The notes: generated by a model from the sequence alone, not told the origin. A stretch of 64,000 nucleotides of DNA from Gammaproteobacteria bacterium (GCA_018813765.1 JAHJBC010000002.1:62001-126000); one strand, 5' to 3'. Shown: positions 26,466-39,282, counted from the stretch's first letter. Made by a program: numbers and translations.

Positions 26466-26522
26466 GTAGGTCGGGTTTCAACCCGACGCCTTCATTCATG
26501 TCGGGCTGAAGCCCGACCTACA
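26466..26522. repeat. GTAGGTCGGG inverted repeat inside the nuo operon
   Basis: GTAGGTCGGGTTTCAACCCG begins the left unit (26466-26487) and GTCGGGCTGAAGCCCGACCTAC (first 20 shown as GTCGGGCTGAAGCCCGACCT) the right unit (26501-26522). Each is a hairpin, and the two are inverse copies. It fills the gap between nuoL and nuoM. Confidence 0.8.
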
Positions 26523-26525
26523 TCT

Positions 26526-28556
26526 TCATTCGAACCATGTGCGCACGGTCAGTAGTGCGGACACGCCGATGATCATCCAGAATGCGTAGTGGTACACATA
26601 GCCGGTCTGCAAGCCGCGCAGCACGCCGGAGAACATGCCGACCACTTTGGCCGAGCCGTTGACGAAGAAGCCGTCGATCAGCTTCACGTCGCCGAACTTC
26701 CACAGCAGACGGCTGGCACCGCGCGCACCGCCGGCGAAGAACCAGTCGTTGAAACGGTCGAAGTAGTATTTCTGCTCCAGCACGGTATAGATGAGCGACA
26801 GTCGGTGTTTGATCGCCGCCGGGATATCGGGGCGCTTCATGTAGAAGAACCAGGCGCTGCCCGCCCCCGCCAGCGCCAGCCAGAACGGCAGCGTCATCAA
26901 CGAGTGCAGCGCCATGCCGAACGCGCCGTGGAACTCTTCGCGCATCTCGGTCAGCGCATGATGGTTCTCGCCGATGAAGATGGCTTCGCGGAAGTAGTCG
27001 CCGAACAGCATGGGCTCGATGGTAATAAAGCCGATCAGCACCGACGGGATGGCCAGCATGATCAACGGCAAAGTCACCACCCAGGGCGTCTCGTGCGGCT
27101 TCTGCCCGGGCGCCAAGCCGTGGTGATGGTCGGTGGCGACCTCTTCGTCGTCGTGGTCACCCTGATGTTCATGATGATGTGCGTCGTCAGCCTTGCCGAA
27201 ACGCTCTTCGCCGTGGAACACCAGGAAGTACATGCGGAAGGAATAGAAGGCGGTGACAAACACGCCCAGCACCACGGCGACATAAGTAATGCCGGCACCG
27301 GGCAGGTGCGACAGTGCGACCGCCTCGATGATGCTGTCCTTGGAATAGAATCCGGAGAACAGCGGCGTGCCGATCAATGCCAGCGAACCGATCAGCGAGG
27401 TGATCCAGGTGATCGGCATGTACTTGCGCAGGCCGCCCATGTTGCGGATGTCCTGGTCGTGGTGCATGGCGATGATCACGGAACCGGCGGCAAGGAACAG
27501 CAGCGCCTTGAAGAAGGCGTGCGTCATCAGGTGGAACACCGCCACCGAGTAAGCCGAGGCCCCCAGCGCCACGGTCATGTAGCCCAACTGCGACAGGGTG
27601 GAATACGCCACCACGCGCTTGATGTCGTTCTGGATGATGCCGAGGAAGCCCATGAACAGCGCGGTGATCGCGCCGATGATCATCACAAAGGACAGCGCGG
27701 TCTCGGACAGCTCGAACAGCGGCGACATGCGCGCCACCATGAAGATACCGGCGGTCACCATGGTCGCGGCGTGGATCAGCGCGGAGATCGGGGTCGGGCC
27801 TTCCATCGAATCGGGCAGCCACACATGCAACGGGAACTGTGCGCTCTTACCCATCGCGCCGATGAACAGCAGGATGCAGATCGCCGTCAGCAGGCCGACC
27901 GACAGGCCGGGGATGGGTGCAATGTCGTCGACATAAAGGTGCGCACTGTTGAATACCGACTGGTAATCCAGCGTGCCGAACACCATCAGCACCAGGCCGA
28001 TGCCGAGCAGGAAGCCGAAGTCGCCGACGCGGTTGACCAGGAACGCTTTCAGGTTGGCGTAGATCGCAGTCGGGCGCGTGTACCAGAAGCCGATCAGCAG
28101 GTAGGACACCAGGCCCACCGCTTCCCAGCCGAAGAACAGCTGCATGAAATTGTTGGCCATCACCAGCATCAGCATGGAGAAGGTGAACAGGGAGATGTAG
28201 CTGAAGAAGCGCTGGTAGCCGGGATCTTCCTGCATGTAGCCAATGGTGTAGATGTGCACCATCATCGAGACGAAGGTGACCACCAGCATCATCATCACGG
28301 TGAGGCGGTCGATCAGGAAGCCGACTTCGAAGCTGGTATTGCCCGAGGACATCCACTTGTACACGGTGCCGTTGAACACATGGCCGGCCATGACGTCCTG
28401 GAAGATGGCGACCGAGGCGGCGAAGGAGACGCCGACCAGCGCGATGGTGATGCGATGCGACCAGGTGCGGCCCAGCAGCTTGCCGAACAGTCCGGCGGCC
28501 AGCGCGCCAACCAGTGGCGCCAGGGGTACGATCAGATAGAGAGTCTGCATATCCAT
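26526..28556 (-). CDS. nuoL: NADH-quinone oxidoreductase subunit L
   Basis: The 676-residue subunit L, the largest antiporter-like proton channel of complex I with the C-terminal lateral helix. I chose ATG 28556 because AAAGG lies nine bases upstream. Signature blocks: FFGWEAVGLVSYLLIGFWY, GAMGKSAQFPLHVWLPDSMEGPTP (Lys/His) and NDIKRVVAYSTLSQLGYM. One oddity is a His/Asp-rich insert near residues 454-482 (DDAHHHEHQGDHDDEE ... DHHHGLAPG), in a loop between late helices. Otherwise full length and ordinary. Confidence 0.96.
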   Translation of the reverse strand: MDMQTLYLIVPLAPLVGALAAGLFGKLLGRTWSHRITIALVGVSFAASVAIFQDVMAGHVFNGTVYKWMSSGNTSFEVGFLIDRLTVMMMLVVTFVSMMVHIYTIGYMQEDPGYQRFFSYISLFTFSMLMLVMANNFMQLFFGWEAVGLVSYLLIGFWYTRPTAIYANLKAFLVNRVGDFGFLLGIGLVLMVFGTLDYQSVFNSAHLYVDDIAPIPGLSVGLLTAICILLFIGAMGKSAQFPLHVWLPDSMEGPTPISALIHAATMVTAGIFMVARMSPLFELSETALSFVMIIGAITALFMGFLGIIQNDIKRVVAYSTLSQLGYMTVALGASAYSVAVFHLMTHAFFKALLFLAAGSVIIAMHHDQDIRNMGGLRKYMPITWITSLIGSLALIGTPLFSGFYSKDSIIEAVALSHLPGAGITYVAVVLGVFVTAFYSFRMYFLVFHGEERFGKADDAHHHEHQGDHDDEEVATDHHHGLAPGQKPHETPWVVTLPLIMLAIPSVLIGFITIEPMLFGDYFREAIFIGENHHALTEMREEFHGAFGMALHSLMTLPFWLALAGAGSAWFFYMKRPDIPAAIKHRLSLIYTVLEQKYYFDRFNDWFFAGGARGASRLLWKFGDVKLIDGFFVNGSAKVVGMFSGVLRGLQTGYVYHYAFWMIIGVSALLTVRTWFE

Positions 28557-28561
28557 GAAAA

Positions 28562-28873
28562 TCAACCTTTCAGACTGCCGAGATCATCGACATTGATGGT
28601 GCGCAGATTGCGGAACAGCACCACCAGGATGGCCAGGCCGATCGCCGCTTCGGCGGCAGCCACGGTGAGGATGAAGAACACGAATATCTGTCCGTGTATG
28701 TCGTTCAGGTAATGCGAGAACGCGACGAAGTTGGTGTTGACCGCCAGCAGCATCAGCTCGATGGCCATCAGCAGCACGATCAGGTTCTTGCGGTTGAGGA
28801 AGATGCCGACCACGGCGATGGCGAACAGCACCGCCCCCAGAACCAGAAAATGCGAAAGACCCAGATTCAACAT
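28562..28873 (-). CDS. nuoK: NADH-quinone oxidoreductase subunit K
   Basis: The 103-residue three-helix subunit K of complex I, homologous to MrpC. The helices are [41 protein letters not shown] and [21 protein letters not shown]; the two buried Glu residues of the proton path (in IELML and AAEAA) are present. It starts after AAGGGGA and ends five bases before nuoL. Ordinary. Confidence 0.97.
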   Translation of the reverse strand: MLNLGLSHFLVLGAVLFAIAVVGIFLNRKNLIVLLMAIELMLLAVNTNFVAFSHYLNDIHGQIFVFFILTVAAAEAAIGLAILVVLFRNLRTINVDDLGSLKG

Positions 28874-28888
28874 GCTTTCCCCTTTGCC

Positions 28889-29530
28889 TTAATCCGCAGT
28901 ATGACCGTTGTTCGAAGTGTCCTGCACCACACCCGCGCTGTGCGCGGAAGGTATGGACACGATACGCACGCGATCCTCGCGCCGCACCTTGAGCTGCTTG
29001 CCGATGTCCTGGCGTTTGGAATCGCGACGCTTGCGCAAGGTCAGCGCGATGGCGGAGACCATCGCCACCAGCAGCAGCACAGCGGCGATCTCGAATGGGT
29101 AGACGTAATCGGTGTAGATCAGGCGTCCCAGTTCCTTGGTGTTGCTGTAGTCGGCAGCGTGCTTGACCGGGGTCATGCCGACGGACGTTGCTTCGTCGCC
29201 CAGCACCCACACCATCTGCACCAGGATCAGTCCGGCCAGCAGCAGGCCGACCGGCAGCCAGCGCAGGAAACCTTCGCGCATCTGCTCGATGTTGATGTCC
29301 AGCATCATCACCACGAACAGGAACAGCACCATCACCGCACCGACATACACCAGCACCAGCGTGATGGCGAGGAACTCCGCTTCCAGCAGCATCCAGATGC
29401 CGGCGCTGCTGACGAAGGCCAGCACCAGAAACAGCACGGCGTGCAGCGGGTTGCGCGCGGTGATCACGCGCAGCGCCGCGAATACGGTCACGGCGGCGAA
29501 CAGGTAGAACAGGACGGTCTCAAAGTTCAT
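28889..29530 (-). CDS. nuoJ: NADH-quinone oxidoreductase subunit J
   Basis: The 213-residue subunit J with five membrane helices. Helix three, LAITLVLVYVGAVMVLFLFVVMMLDI, carries the pi-bulge region important for coupling. The last 40 residues after the fifth helix form a charged tail (KRRDSKRQDIGKQLKVRREDR) that is long but within the family range. Lies 14 bases after nuoI and 15 before nuoK. Confidence 0.96.
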   Translation of the reverse strand: MNFETVLFYLFAAVTVFAALRVITARNPLHAVLFLVLAFVSSAGIWMLLEAEFLAITLVLVYVGAVMVLFLFVVMMLDINIEQMREGFLRWLPVGLLLAGLILVQMVWVLGDEATSVGMTPVKHAADYSNTKELGRLIYTDYVYPFEIAAVLLLVAMVSAIALTLRKRRDSKRQDIGKQLKVRREDRVRIVSIPSAHSAGVVQDTSNNGHTAD

Positions 29531-29544
29531 GGTGCTTCCTCAAT

Positions 29545-30033
29545 TTACCGGTACTTGGCATCGGCGGCGCGGTCCAGCGCGATCTGCGTCTCGAGTCTGT
29601 CGCCGTTGGCCAGCAGCATGGCCTTGGTGTAATACAGGTCGCCGCGGTTCTCGCCGTGGTATTCGAACACGCGCGTCTCGACGATGGCGTCCACCGGGCA
29701 GGATTCCTCGCAGAAACCGCAGAAGATGCACTTGACCAGGTCGATGTCGTATTGCGTGGTGCGGCGCGAACCGTCCGCGCGCTCGGCCACTTCGATCTTG
29801 ATCGCCAGCGCCGGGCACACCGCTTCGCACAGCTTGCAGGCGATGCAGCGTTCTTCGCCGTTGGCATAGCGGCGTTGCGCGTGCAGGCCGCGGAAACGGA
29901 AGCTCTGCGGCGTCTTTTCTTCCGGGTACTCGACGGTGACGTGGCGCGCGAAGAAATACTTGCCGGTCACCGACATGCCCTTGAGCAGTTCGAGCAGCAG
30001 GAAACTCTTGAAGAAATCGATGATTTTTTTCAT
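29545..30033 (-). CDS. nuoI: NADH-quinone oxidoreductase subunit I
   Basis: The 162-residue ferredoxin-like subunit I, which carries the N6a and N6b [4Fe-4S] clusters leading electrons towards N2 in NuoB. Both cluster motifs are intact: [12 protein letters not shown] and [12 protein letters not shown]. The N-terminal amphipathic helix ([22 protein letters not shown]) anchors it to the membrane arm. Full length and ordinary. Confidence 0.97.
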   Translation of the reverse strand: MKKIIDFFKSFLLLELLKGMSVTGKYFFARHVTVEYPEEKTPQSFRFRGLHAQRRYANGEERCIACKLCEAVCPALAIKIEVAERADGSRRTTQYDIDLVKCIFCGFCEESCPVDAIVETRVFEYHGENRGDLYYTKAMLLANGDRLETQIALDRAADAKYR

Positions 30034-30049
30034 TGTCTATCCTCGCCCT

Positions 30050-31147
30050 TTACCAAAGCCACCAGGGCGTCTGCATCCAGGCGGCGACCACCACCACCCA
30101 CACCAGCGTCAGCGGGATGAACACCTTCCAGCCCAGACGCATCAACTGGTCGTAGCGATAACGCGGGAAGGTCGCGCGCAACCACAGATACACGTACATG
30201 AAGACGAACATCTTCGCCAGCATCCAGAACAGGCCCGGGATGGCATCGGTGAGGCCGCCGATCAGCGGCCAGCCGTGGAACGGGTTGAGCCAGCCGCCCA
30301 TGAACATCACCACGGTCAGCGCGGTGATGAGGATCATGTTGGCGTACTCGGCCAGGAAGAAAATGGCGAAACCCATGCCCGAGTACTCGGTATGGAAACC
30401 TGCCACGATCACCGACTCGTCTTCCGCCAGGTCGAACGGCGAACGGTTGGTCTCGGCCACGCCGGCGATGAAATACACCACGAACATCGGGAACAGCGGA
30501 ATGAAGAACCAGCCGAACAGGCCGTATTCGCTGCTCTGGCCGCGCACGATGTCGCCGAAGTTCATGCTCTGTGCCGCCAGCAGCACGCACACCAGTGCGA
30601 AACCCATCGCCAGTTCGTAGGAGACGATCTGCGCGGCGGAACGCAGCGCGCCGAGGAACGCATATTTGGAGTTGGATGACCAGCCCGCGATGATGACGCC
30701 GTACACGCCGAGCGAGGTCATTGCCAGCAGATAGAGCAGGCCCGCGTTCACGTCGGCCAGAACCAGGCCGTCGTCGAACGGGATCACCGCCCAGGCCGCC
30801 AGCGCGGGTGCCAGCGCCAGTACCGGCGCCGACAGGAACAGGTACCTGTTCGAGTTGGTCGGGACGATGACTTCCTTGCACAACAGCTTGAGGCCGTCGG
30901 CGATGGGCTGCATCAGACCCCAGTAGCCGACGCGGTTGGGGCCGGGGCGCACCTGCATGAAGCCGAGCACCTTGCGCTCGGCCAGCGTGTAATAGGCCAC
31001 GCCCAGCATCACCGGCACGATGATGGCGACGATCTTGAGCAGGGTCCAGATCGTATGCCAGGCCGGTTCGATGAATCCTTTCAGCGGATCCCACAGGCCC
31101 ACGAACGCCAGAAGCGATTGAGCCAGTTCCAGTGCTTGAGCTTCCAT
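30050..31147 (-). CDS. nuoH: NADH-quinone oxidoreductase subunit H
   Basis: The 365-residue subunit H, the membrane subunit that forms the quinone entry chamber. About eight or nine helices. Conserved loops are [20 protein letters not shown], the [21 protein letters not shown] acidic stretch and [25 protein letters not shown], with the proton-funnel Glu/Asp residues. Its ATG follows the nuoG stop with no gap (TAAATG). Ordinary. Confidence 0.97.
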   Translation of the reverse strand: MEAQALELAQSLLAFVGLWDPLKGFIEPAWHTIWTLLKIVAIIVPVMLGVAYYTLAERKVLGFMQVRPGPNRVGYWGLMQPIADGLKLLCKEVIVPTNSNRYLFLSAPVLALAPALAAWAVIPFDDGLVLADVNAGLLYLLAMTSLGVYGVIIAGWSSNSKYAFLGALRSAAQIVSYELAMGFALVCVLLAAQSMNFGDIVRGQSSEYGLFGWFFIPLFPMFVVYFIAGVAETNRSPFDLAEDESVIVAGFHTEYSGMGFAIFFLAEYANMILITALTVVMFMGGWLNPFHGWPLIGGLTDAIPGLFWMLAKMFVFMYVYLWLRATFPRYRYDQLMRLGWKVFIPLTLVWVVVVAAWMQTPWWLW

Positions 31148-33436
<2,289 letters not shown>

Positions 33437-33449
33437 TGCGTATCCGTCC

Positions 33450-34715
33450 TTACACCAGGCAGCGCTTGTGTTCGATGTGATATTCGAATTCCTTGCGGAA
33501 GTGCTTGAGCATGCCCTGCACCGGCCACGCCGCCGCGTCGCCCAGCGCGCAGATGGTGCGCCCGGCGATGTTGTCGCACAGCGACAGCAGCAGGTCGAGG
33601 TCTTCCGGCTTGCCCTCGCCGTGTTCGATGCGGTGGATGATGCGGTACAACCAGCCGGTGCCCTCGCGACAGGGCGTGCACTGGCCGCAGGATTCCTCGT
33701 AATAGAAATAGGACAGGCGCTCCAGCGCCTTCACCATGCAGGTGGTCTCGTCCATCACGATCACCGCGCCGGAACCCAGATAGGAGCCGGCCTTCTGCAG
33801 CGAGTCGTAGTCCATGTTGACTTCCATCATGATCTCGCCGGGCAATACCGGCATGGACGAGCCGCCGGGGATCACCGCCTTGAGCTTGTGGCCGTGGCGC
33901 ACACCGCCTGCAAGCTCGAGCAACTTGCGGAACGGCGTACCCATCGGCAGCTCGAAGTTGCCCGGCTTGTTGACATGGCCGGAGACGGAGAACAGTTTGA
34001 CGCCGCCGCTGTTGGCCACGCCGATGTCGGCGAACTTCTTGCCGCCATTGGCGATGATCCAGGGGATGCTGGCGAAGGTCTCGGTGTTGTTGATGGTGGT
34101 CGGCTTGCCGTACAGGCCGTAGCTGGCCGGGAACGGCGGCTTGAAGCGCGGCTGGCCCTTCTTGCCCTCGATGGATTCAAGCAGCGCGGTCTCTTCGCCG
34201 CAGACATAGGCGCCGTAGCCCATGTGGTTGTGCAGGTCGAATTCGAAGTTCGTGCCGAGGATACCCTTGCCCAGGTAACCGGCCTTGCGCGCCTCCTCGC
34301 AAGCGGCCTCCATGCGCTCATAGGCCTCGAATATCTCGCCGTGCACATAGTTGTAACCGGTCTTCACGTCCATGCAATAAGCCGCGATGGCCATGCCCTC
34401 GATCAGCATGTGCGGGTTATAACGCAGGATGTCGCGATCCTTGCAGGTGCCCGGTTCGCCCTCATCCGAGTTGCACACCAGATATTTCACGCCGTCGTAG
34501 TTCTTCGGCATGAAGCTCCACTTCAGCCCGGTGGGGAAACCCGCGCCGCCGCGGCCGCGCAGTCCGGAGGCCTTGACCTCGGCGATGATGGCGTCGGGCG
34601 ACATCTTCTCGGTCAGCACTTTGCGCAAGGCCTGGTAACCGCCGACCTTGAGATAGTTCTCCAGCGTCCACGGCTGGTCGAAATGCAGGGTATTGAAGAG
34701 GATGGGCGCGTTCAT
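33450..34715 (-). CDS. nuoF: NADH-quinone oxidoreductase subunit F
   Basis: The 421-residue subunit F, which binds NADH, FMN and the N3 [4Fe-4S] cluster. Present are the NADH/FMN glycine loop [18 protein letters not shown], the flavin segment [39 protein letters not shown] and the cluster motif [12 protein letters not shown] with the distal Cys in [18 protein letters not shown]. Its ATG overlaps the nuoE stop (ATGA). Ordinary. Confidence 0.97.
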   Translation of the reverse strand: MNAPILFNTLHFDQPWTLENYLKVGGYQALRKVLTEKMSPDAIIAEVKASGLRGRGGAGFPTGLKWSFMPKNYDGVKYLVCNSDEGEPGTCKDRDILRYNPHMLIEGMAIAAYCMDVKTGYNYVHGEIFEAYERMEAACEEARKAGYLGKGILGTNFEFDLHNHMGYGAYVCGEETALLESIEGKKGQPRFKPPFPASYGLYGKPTTINNTETFASIPWIIANGGKKFADIGVANSGGVKLFSVSGHVNKPGNFELPMGTPFRKLLELAGGVRHGHKLKAVIPGGSSMPVLPGEIMMEVNMDYDSLQKAGSYLGSGAVIVMDETTCMVKALERLSYFYYEESCGQCTPCREGTGWLYRIIHRIEHGEGKPEDLDLLLSLCDNIAGRTICALGDAAAWPVQGMLKHFRKEFEYHIEHKRCLV

Positions 34716-35191
34716 TGTTTGTCCAGTTCTGCCAGAATCTGGTCTATCTTTTCAGGCGTCAGGCGGCCGCACATCTGCCGGTTGTTGATGGTGAGCAATG
34801 GCGCATCCACGCATGCCCCCATGCACTCGCCCTCGCGGATGCCGTACTTGCCGTCGGGCGTGGTTTCGCCGAGGCCGATGCCGAGACGCTTGTGCAGGTG
34901 GTCCAGCGTGTCACCGGAACCGCACAACTGGCACGACAGGTTGGTGCACACGGTCAGCGTGTGTTTGCCCATCGGTTCGAGTTTGTACATGTGATAGAAG
35001 GTGGCCACTTCAAACACCGCCATCTGCTGCATACCCAGATAGACGGCGATGTCCGCCATGTCTTCGGGAGCGATCCAGCCCTTCTCGTCCTGCACGAAAC
35101 GCAAGGCCGCCATCACGGCGGACTGGCGCTGATCGGCGGGATATTTCTTCAGCTCTTTGTCGATGAGCGTGGTGACTTGTTGAGATAACAT
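34712..35191 (-). CDS. nuoE: NADH-quinone oxidoreductase subunit E
   Basis: The 159-residue thioredoxin-like subunit E with the N1a [2Fe-2S] cluster. The start is [14 protein letters not shown]; its ATG shares one base with the nuoD stop. The ligands are the Cys residues in [12 protein letters not shown] and [13 protein letters not shown] helical N-terminal domain ([23 protein letters not shown]) is typical. Ordinary. Confidence 0.97.
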   Translation of the reverse strand: MLSQQVTTLIDKELKKYPADQRQSAVMAALRFVQDEKGWIAPEDMADIAVYLGMQQMAVFEVATFYHMYKLEPMGKHTLTVCTNLSCQLCGSGDTLDHLHKRLGIGLGETTPDGKYGIREGECMGACVDAPLLTINNRQMCGRLTPEKIDQILAELDKQ

Positions 35192-36444
35192 CAGCGGTCG
35201 ATCTCCCCGAATACAATATCTTGAGTGCCGATGATCGCAACCAGGTCGGCGATCATGTGGCCCCTTGCCATCTCGTCCAGACTGGAGAGGTGGGAGAAGC
35301 CGGGCGCGCGTATCTTCATGCGGTAGGGCTTGTTGGCACCGTCCGATACCAGATAGATGCCGAACTCGCCTTTGGCATGCTCGACAGCGGAATACACTTC
35401 GCCCGCCGGCATGTGGAAACCTTCGCTGAACAACTTGAAGTGGTGGATCAGCTCTTCCATGTTCTGCTTCATCGATTCGCGCCGGGGCGGAGCATATTTC
35501 AGGTTGTCCGACATCACCGGTCCGGGATTCTGGCGCAGCCAGTCTATGCACTGTTTGATGATGCGGTTGGATTGGCGCATCTCTTCCACGCGCACCAGGT
35601 AACGGTCATAGCAGTCACCCTCGACGCCGACCGGGATATCGAAATCGATGCGGTCGTAGACCTCGTACGGCTGCTTCTTGCGCAGGTCCCACACCACCCC
35701 GGAACCGCGCAGCATCGGGCCGGTGAAACCCATGGCCAGCGCGCGCTCGGGCGACACCACGCCGATGCCGACGGTGCGCTGTTTCCAGATGCGGTTGTCG
35801 GTCAGCAGCGTCTCGTACTCATCCACGCGTTGCGGGAAATAGTTGGTGAAGTCTTCCAGGTAATCGAGCAGCGAACCCTGGCGGTTCTCGTTCAATTTCT
35901 TCACCGCGGCCGCATTGTGGATCTTGCTCGCCTCGCACTGCGGCATGGAATCGGGCAGGTCGCGATAGACGCCGCCGGGACGATAGTAGGCGGCATGCAT
36001 GCGCGCGCCGGACACCGCCTCGTACGCGTCCATCAGCGCCTCGCGCTCGCGGAAGGTATAGAACATCGGCGACATCGCCCCCAGGTCGAGGGCGGACGCG
36101 CCCAGCCACAGCAGGTGGTTAAGGACGCGCGTGATCTCGTCGAACATGACGCGGATGTACTGTGCGCGCAACGGCACTTCGATGCCCGCCATCTTCTCCA
36201 CCGCCATCACATAAGCATGCTCGTTGAGCATCATGGACACATAGTCGAGACGGTCCATATAAGGCACGTTCTGCAGGAAGGTCTTGTGTTCGGCCAGTTT
36301 CTCGGTGGCGCGGTGCAGCAGGCCGATGTGCGGGTCCGCACGCTCGACCACTTCGCCATCCAGCTCCAGCACCAGACGCAACACACCGTGCGCCGCCGGG
36401 TGCTGGGGTCCGAAGTTCATGGTGTAGTTCTTGATCTCAGCCAT
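35191..36444 (-). CDS. nuoD: NADH-quinone oxidoreductase subunit D
   Basis: The 417-residue 49-kDa subunit D, which with NuoB lines the quinone site. The start [25 protein letters not shown], the [18 protein letters not shown] quinone His/Tyr region, and the C-terminal [45 protein letters not shown] end are all standard. It is separate from nuoC, not fused as in enterobacteria. Full length. Confidence 0.97.
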   Translation of the reverse strand: MAEIKNYTMNFGPQHPAAHGVLRLVLELDGEVVERADPHIGLLHRATEKLAEHKTFLQNVPYMDRLDYVSMMLNEHAYVMAVEKMAGIEVPLRAQYIRVMFDEITRVLNHLLWLGASALDLGAMSPMFYTFREREALMDAYEAVSGARMHAAYYRPGGVYRDLPDSMPQCEASKIHNAAAVKKLNENRQGSLLDYLEDFTNYFPQRVDEYETLLTDNRIWKQRTVGIGVVSPERALAMGFTGPMLRGSGVVWDLRKKQPYEVYDRIDFDIPVGVEGDCYDRYLVRVEEMRQSNRIIKQCIDWLRQNPGPVMSDNLKYAPPRRESMKQNMEELIHHFKLFSEGFHMPAGEVYSAVEHAKGEFGIYLVSDGANKPYRMKIRAPGFSHLSSLDEMARGHMIADLVAIIGTQDIVFGEIDR

Positions 36445-36471
36445 AACTCTGCCTTCTTTGATTCGATTCGG

Positions 36472-37101
36472 TTAAGAACGACCGTAATTCTCTTCGCGCA
36501 GGGTGCGCGGCGTGACTTCGCGCGGCTCCACCGTCACCGGCTCGTACACTACGCGCCGCTGCGCGGCGTCATAACGCATCTCGACGGTGCCAGACAGCGG
36601 GAAGTCCTTGCGGAACGGATTGCCGATGAAGCCGTAGTCGGTGAGGATGCGGCGCAGGTCGGGGTGGCCGACGAAGATGATGCCGTACAGGTCAAAAGCC
36701 TCGCGCTCGAACCAGTTGGCGGACGGCCAGATGTCGGTCACCGAATCCAGCATGGGCAGGCTGTCATCCTCGGCGAAGACGCGCACGCGCAGGCGGAGGT
36801 TGTGGGTGACGGAAAGCAGGTGATAGACGGCGGCGAATCTGGGGCCTTCATGTTCGACATCGGCAAGATATTTGCCGTCCTCGCAGGTCTCGCTGCCCCA
36901 GGACGAATAGTCGATGCCGCACACGTCGATGAGTTCCTCGAAACGCAGGTCAGCGTCGTCGCGCAGGCGGGTGAACACAGGGATCATGTCGCGCGCGCCA
37001 ACCACCAGCGTCAGTTCGCCCAGCCGCTCTTCCAGGCTGACTACTTTGCCCGAGAAAGCTTCATTGATATTTGAGGACAGTATGTTCAGGTCGGTCGCCA
37101 T
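36472..37101 (-). CDS. nuoC: NADH-quinone oxidoreductase subunit C
   Basis: The 209-residue 30-kDa subunit C, a structural piece of the hydrophilic arm. I put the start at [10 protein letters not shown] (ATG 37101); the upstream in-frame sequence overlaps nuoB and has no family match. Conserved blocks are [13 protein letters not shown], the [34 protein letters not shown] signature (starting [19 protein letters not shown]) and HPFRKDFPL-type end. Ordinary. Confidence 0.96.
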   Translation of the reverse strand: MATDLNILSSNINEAFSGKVVSLEERLGELTLVVGARDMIPVFTRLRDDADLRFEELIDVCGIDYSSWGSETCEDGKYLADVEHEGPRFAAVYHLLSVTHNLRLRVRVFAEDDSLPMLDSVTDIWPSANWFEREAFDLYGIIFVGHPDLRRILTDYGFIGNPFRKDFPLSGTVEMRYDAAQRRVVYEPVTVEPREVTPRTLREENYGRS

Positions 37102-37108
37102 GGTCAGC

Positions 37109-37588
37109 CTATCGTGCGATGGTGTTGGTACGCTTGATCTTGTTCTGCAACTGGATGAGACCGTACAACAGTGCCTCGGCAGTCGGCGGGCAACCCGGGA
37201 CATAGATATCCACCGGCACGATGCGGTCGCAACCGCGCACCACGGAATAGGCATAGTGGTAATAGCCGCCGCCGTTGGCACAGGAACCCATGGAGATCAC
37301 AAAACGCGGCTCCGCCATCTGGTCGTAAACCTTGCGCAGGGCGGGAGCCATCTTGTTGGTCAATGTGCCCGCCACGATCATCAGGTCAGACTGGCGCGGA
37401 CTGGGACGGAACACTTCCGCACCGAAACGCGAAATGTCATAGCGCGGCGCTACTGCATGCATCATCTCCACCGCACAGCAGGCCAGGCCGAAGGTCATCG
37501 GCCACAGCGAACCGGTACGGCAATAGTTGATGACGGTATCGGCGGTCGTGGTGATGACGCTCTTTTCAAGAATGCCCTCTATTCCCAT
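37109..37588 (-). CDS. nuoB: NADH-quinone oxidoreductase subunit B
   Basis: The 159-residue subunit B, carrier of the N2 [4Fe-4S] cluster that reduces quinone. The start [14 protein letters not shown] at 37588 overlaps the end of nuoA by 10 bases. The tandem Cys pair in [10 protein letters not shown], the Cys in [13 protein letters not shown] and the Cys-Pro in [15 protein letters not shown] are all present. Ordinary. Confidence 0.97.
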   Translation of the reverse strand: MGIEGILEKSVITTTADTVINYCRTGSLWPMTFGLACCAVEMMHAVAPRYDISRFGAEVFRPSPRQSDLMIVAGTLTNKMAPALRKVYDQMAEPRFVISMGSCANGGGYYHYAYSVVRGCDRIVPVDIYVPGCPPTAEALLYGLIQLQNKIKRTNTIAR

Positions 37589-37935
37589 TCCAGGGCTCCT
37601 TTCATCCATTCGTAGACAAAGCCAACCACCAAGATGGCGAGGAAAATCATCATGGAAACGAAACCGAAGGTGCCGATCTCCTTGAGCACAATCGCCCAGG
37701 GGAAGAGGAATGCGATCTCGAGATCGAACAGGATGAACAGGATGGCCACGAGGTAGAAGCGCACGTCGAACTTCATGCGCGCGTCTTCGAAGGCCTCGAA
37801 GCCGCACTCGTAGGGAGAGTTTTTCTTGTCGTCCGGACGATTAGGTCCAACTACCTTGCCCAAAAGCAAAGGCACCACGCCAATAACGATGGCGATGCCA
37901 ATGAAGAGCAACACCGGAAAATAGTTTTCCAACAT
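37579..37935 (-). CDS. nuoA: NADH-quinone oxidoreductase subunit A
   Basis: The 118-residue three-helix subunit A and first gene of the operon. Helix one is [22 protein letters not shown]; the long loop carries the Cys of [21 protein letters not shown]; helices two and three follow ([33 protein letters not shown]). The region 37936-38045 upstream must contain the operon promoter, but I could not assign boxes with confidence. Confidence 0.97.
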   Translation of the reverse strand: MLENYFPVLLFIGIAIVIGVVPLLLGKVVGPNRPDDKKNSPYECGFEAFEDARMKFDVRFYLVAILFILFDLEIAFLFPWAIVLKEIGTFGFVSMMIFLAILVVGFVYEWMKGALEWE

Positions 37936-38045
37936 GTATGAGTCCCCCCGTTCTCTGTAGGCTCCGCAATATAGCGGAGCGCAAAGCGTAACTCTACTTC
38001 ACTTCTTTTCGACCGCGGGCTTCACTGGCCCCGGTTCTATTCGTT

Positions 38046-38132
38046 TGGTGCGGAGCAAGGGACTCGAACCCTCACGTCCTTACGGACACAGCCACCTCAA
38101 GGCTGCGCGTCTACCAATTCCGCCAACCCCGC
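38046..38132 (-). tRNA. tRNA-Leu (anticodon GAG)
   Basis: On the minus strand the gene starts GCGGGGTTGGCGGAATTGG and ends TGCTCCGCA followed by an encoded CCA. The acceptor ends pair, the D-loop has GGTAGACGCGC, the anticodon arm is CAGCC-TTGAGGT-GGCTG (anticodon GAG), a long class II variable arm follows (GTCCTTACGGAC region) and the T-arm is GGGTTCGAGTCCC. It reads CUC and CUU codons. It sits between secG and nuoA, a conserved betaproteobacterial position. Confidence 0.96.
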
Positions 38133-38142
38133 ATTTTGTTTT

Positions 38143-38490
38143 TTATCTAGGTATTTCCTTCGACTTCGAATCGGCGGCGTCAGTACCCGTCTGTGCGGGC
38201 TCGATCTGTTGCTGCAGAGTCTGCACATCGACCTTGTCCAGTACGCCCTGCTCCTTGACCGGAGTGGAATACAGATAAGTCAATGTCAGGCTGGTGATGA
38301 AGAATACCGTCGCAGCAACCGCAGTGCTGCGACTCAGGAAATTGGCCGAACCGCTGGAGCCGAACAGGCTGCCGGCAGAGCCGGAACCGAATGCGGCGCC
38401 CATGTCGGCGCCCTTGCCGTGCTGGAGCAATACCAGACCGATCAACACCACCGCTGTTACCACATGTACTACCCAGACCAGATTTTCCAC
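38143..38490 (-). CDS. secG: Protein-export membrane protein SecG
   Basis: The 115-residue SecG, the accessory subunit of the SecYEG translocon. Two helices (VVHVVTAVVLIGLVLLQHG and STAVAATVFFITSLTLTYL) flank the GKGADMGAAFGSGSAGSLFGSSGSANFLSR loop (starting GKGADMGAAFGSGSAGSLFG) that defines the family. The C-terminal tail is hydrophilic and variable. Lies between tpiA and tRNA-Leu, the standard order. Confidence 0.95.
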   Translation of the reverse strand: MENLVWVVHVVTAVVLIGLVLLQHGKGADMGAAFGSGSAGSLFGSSGSANFLSRSTAVAATVFFITSLTLTYLYSTPVKEQGVLDKVDVQTLQQQIEPAQTGTDAADSKSKEIPR

Positions 38491-38529
38491 AAAAACTCCG
38501 TTACCAATTCAAATCAATCGATTCGCGTC

Positions 38530-39282
38530 TTACTGTCCTGCACGACAGATCGCCAGAAACTCATCTGCGATCAGTGCTGCACCGCCGATCAGACCGCCGT
38601 CGATGTCCGCCATGGAAAACAGCTCGGGAGCATTCGCCCCCTTCACGCTGCCGCCGTAAAGTATCACCAGACCCTGCGCCACTTCGGCATCATGTCCGGC
38701 CACGCGCTGGCGGATGAAGGCATGTACCGCCTGTGCCTGCTCCGGCGAAGCCGTCTCGCCGGTGCCGATCGCCCAGACCGGCTCGTATGCCACCACTGCC
38801 TTGCGCAAGGCTTGCGCCCCGGCCAGTGCGATCACCGCATCCAGTTGTTCGGCGACCACCGCTTCCGTCGCACTGCTCTCGCGCTGCTCCAATGTTTCTC
38901 CCACACACAGGATGGGAATCAATCCCGCCTGCTGTGCCGCCGCGAACTTCTCGGCCACCAAGCTGCTGCTCTCGCCATAGATGTTGCGCCGCTCGGAATG
39001 CCCGACGATAACATAGGTACATCCAAAATCGGCCAGCATGGGTGCGGACACTTCACCGGTGAACGCACCCTTTTCGAGCTGGTGGACATCCTGCGCCCCC
39101 CACTTCACCGTGGAAGCGGACAATTCCTGCCTGAGCTGGTCCAGATACGGGAAAGGCGCACACACTGCGACATCCACACGGGACAACTGCGTCGCGCCGC
39201 TCTTCAGGGCTCCCAGCAGAACCGCGTTCTGTGCCAGCGAGCCATGCATCTTCCAGTTTCCTACCACCAGCTTGCGACGCAT
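38530..39282 (-). CDS. tpiA: Triosephosphate isomerase
   Basis: The 250-residue glycolytic enzyme that interconverts dihydroxyacetone phosphate and glyceraldehyde 3-phosphate. Catalytic residues are visible: Asn/Lys in VVGNWKMHG, His in VIVGHSERR, Glu in VVAYEPVWAIGTG, and the phosphate-binding ILYGGSVKG and DGGLIGGAAL. Full length. It stands 39 bases upstream of secG on the same strand. Confidence 0.97.
   Translation of the reverse strand: MRRKLVVGNWKMHGSLAQNAVLLGALKSGATQLSRVDVAVCAPFPYLDQLRQELSASTVKWGAQDVHQLEKGAFTGEVSAPMLADFGCTYVIVGHSERRNIYGESSSLVAEKFAAAQQAGLIPILCVGETLEQRESSATEAVVAEQLDAVIALAGAQALRKAVVAYEPVWAIGTGETASPEQAQAVHAFIRQRVAGHDAEVAQGLVILYGGSVKGANAPELFSMADIDGGLIGGAALIADEFLAICRAGQ

Noticed and set aside
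23504-28712. Long plus-strand open frames across nuoN, nuoM and nuoL
   Set aside because: His/Gln/Asp-rich antisense translations of membrane-protein genes; no start signals or family match.
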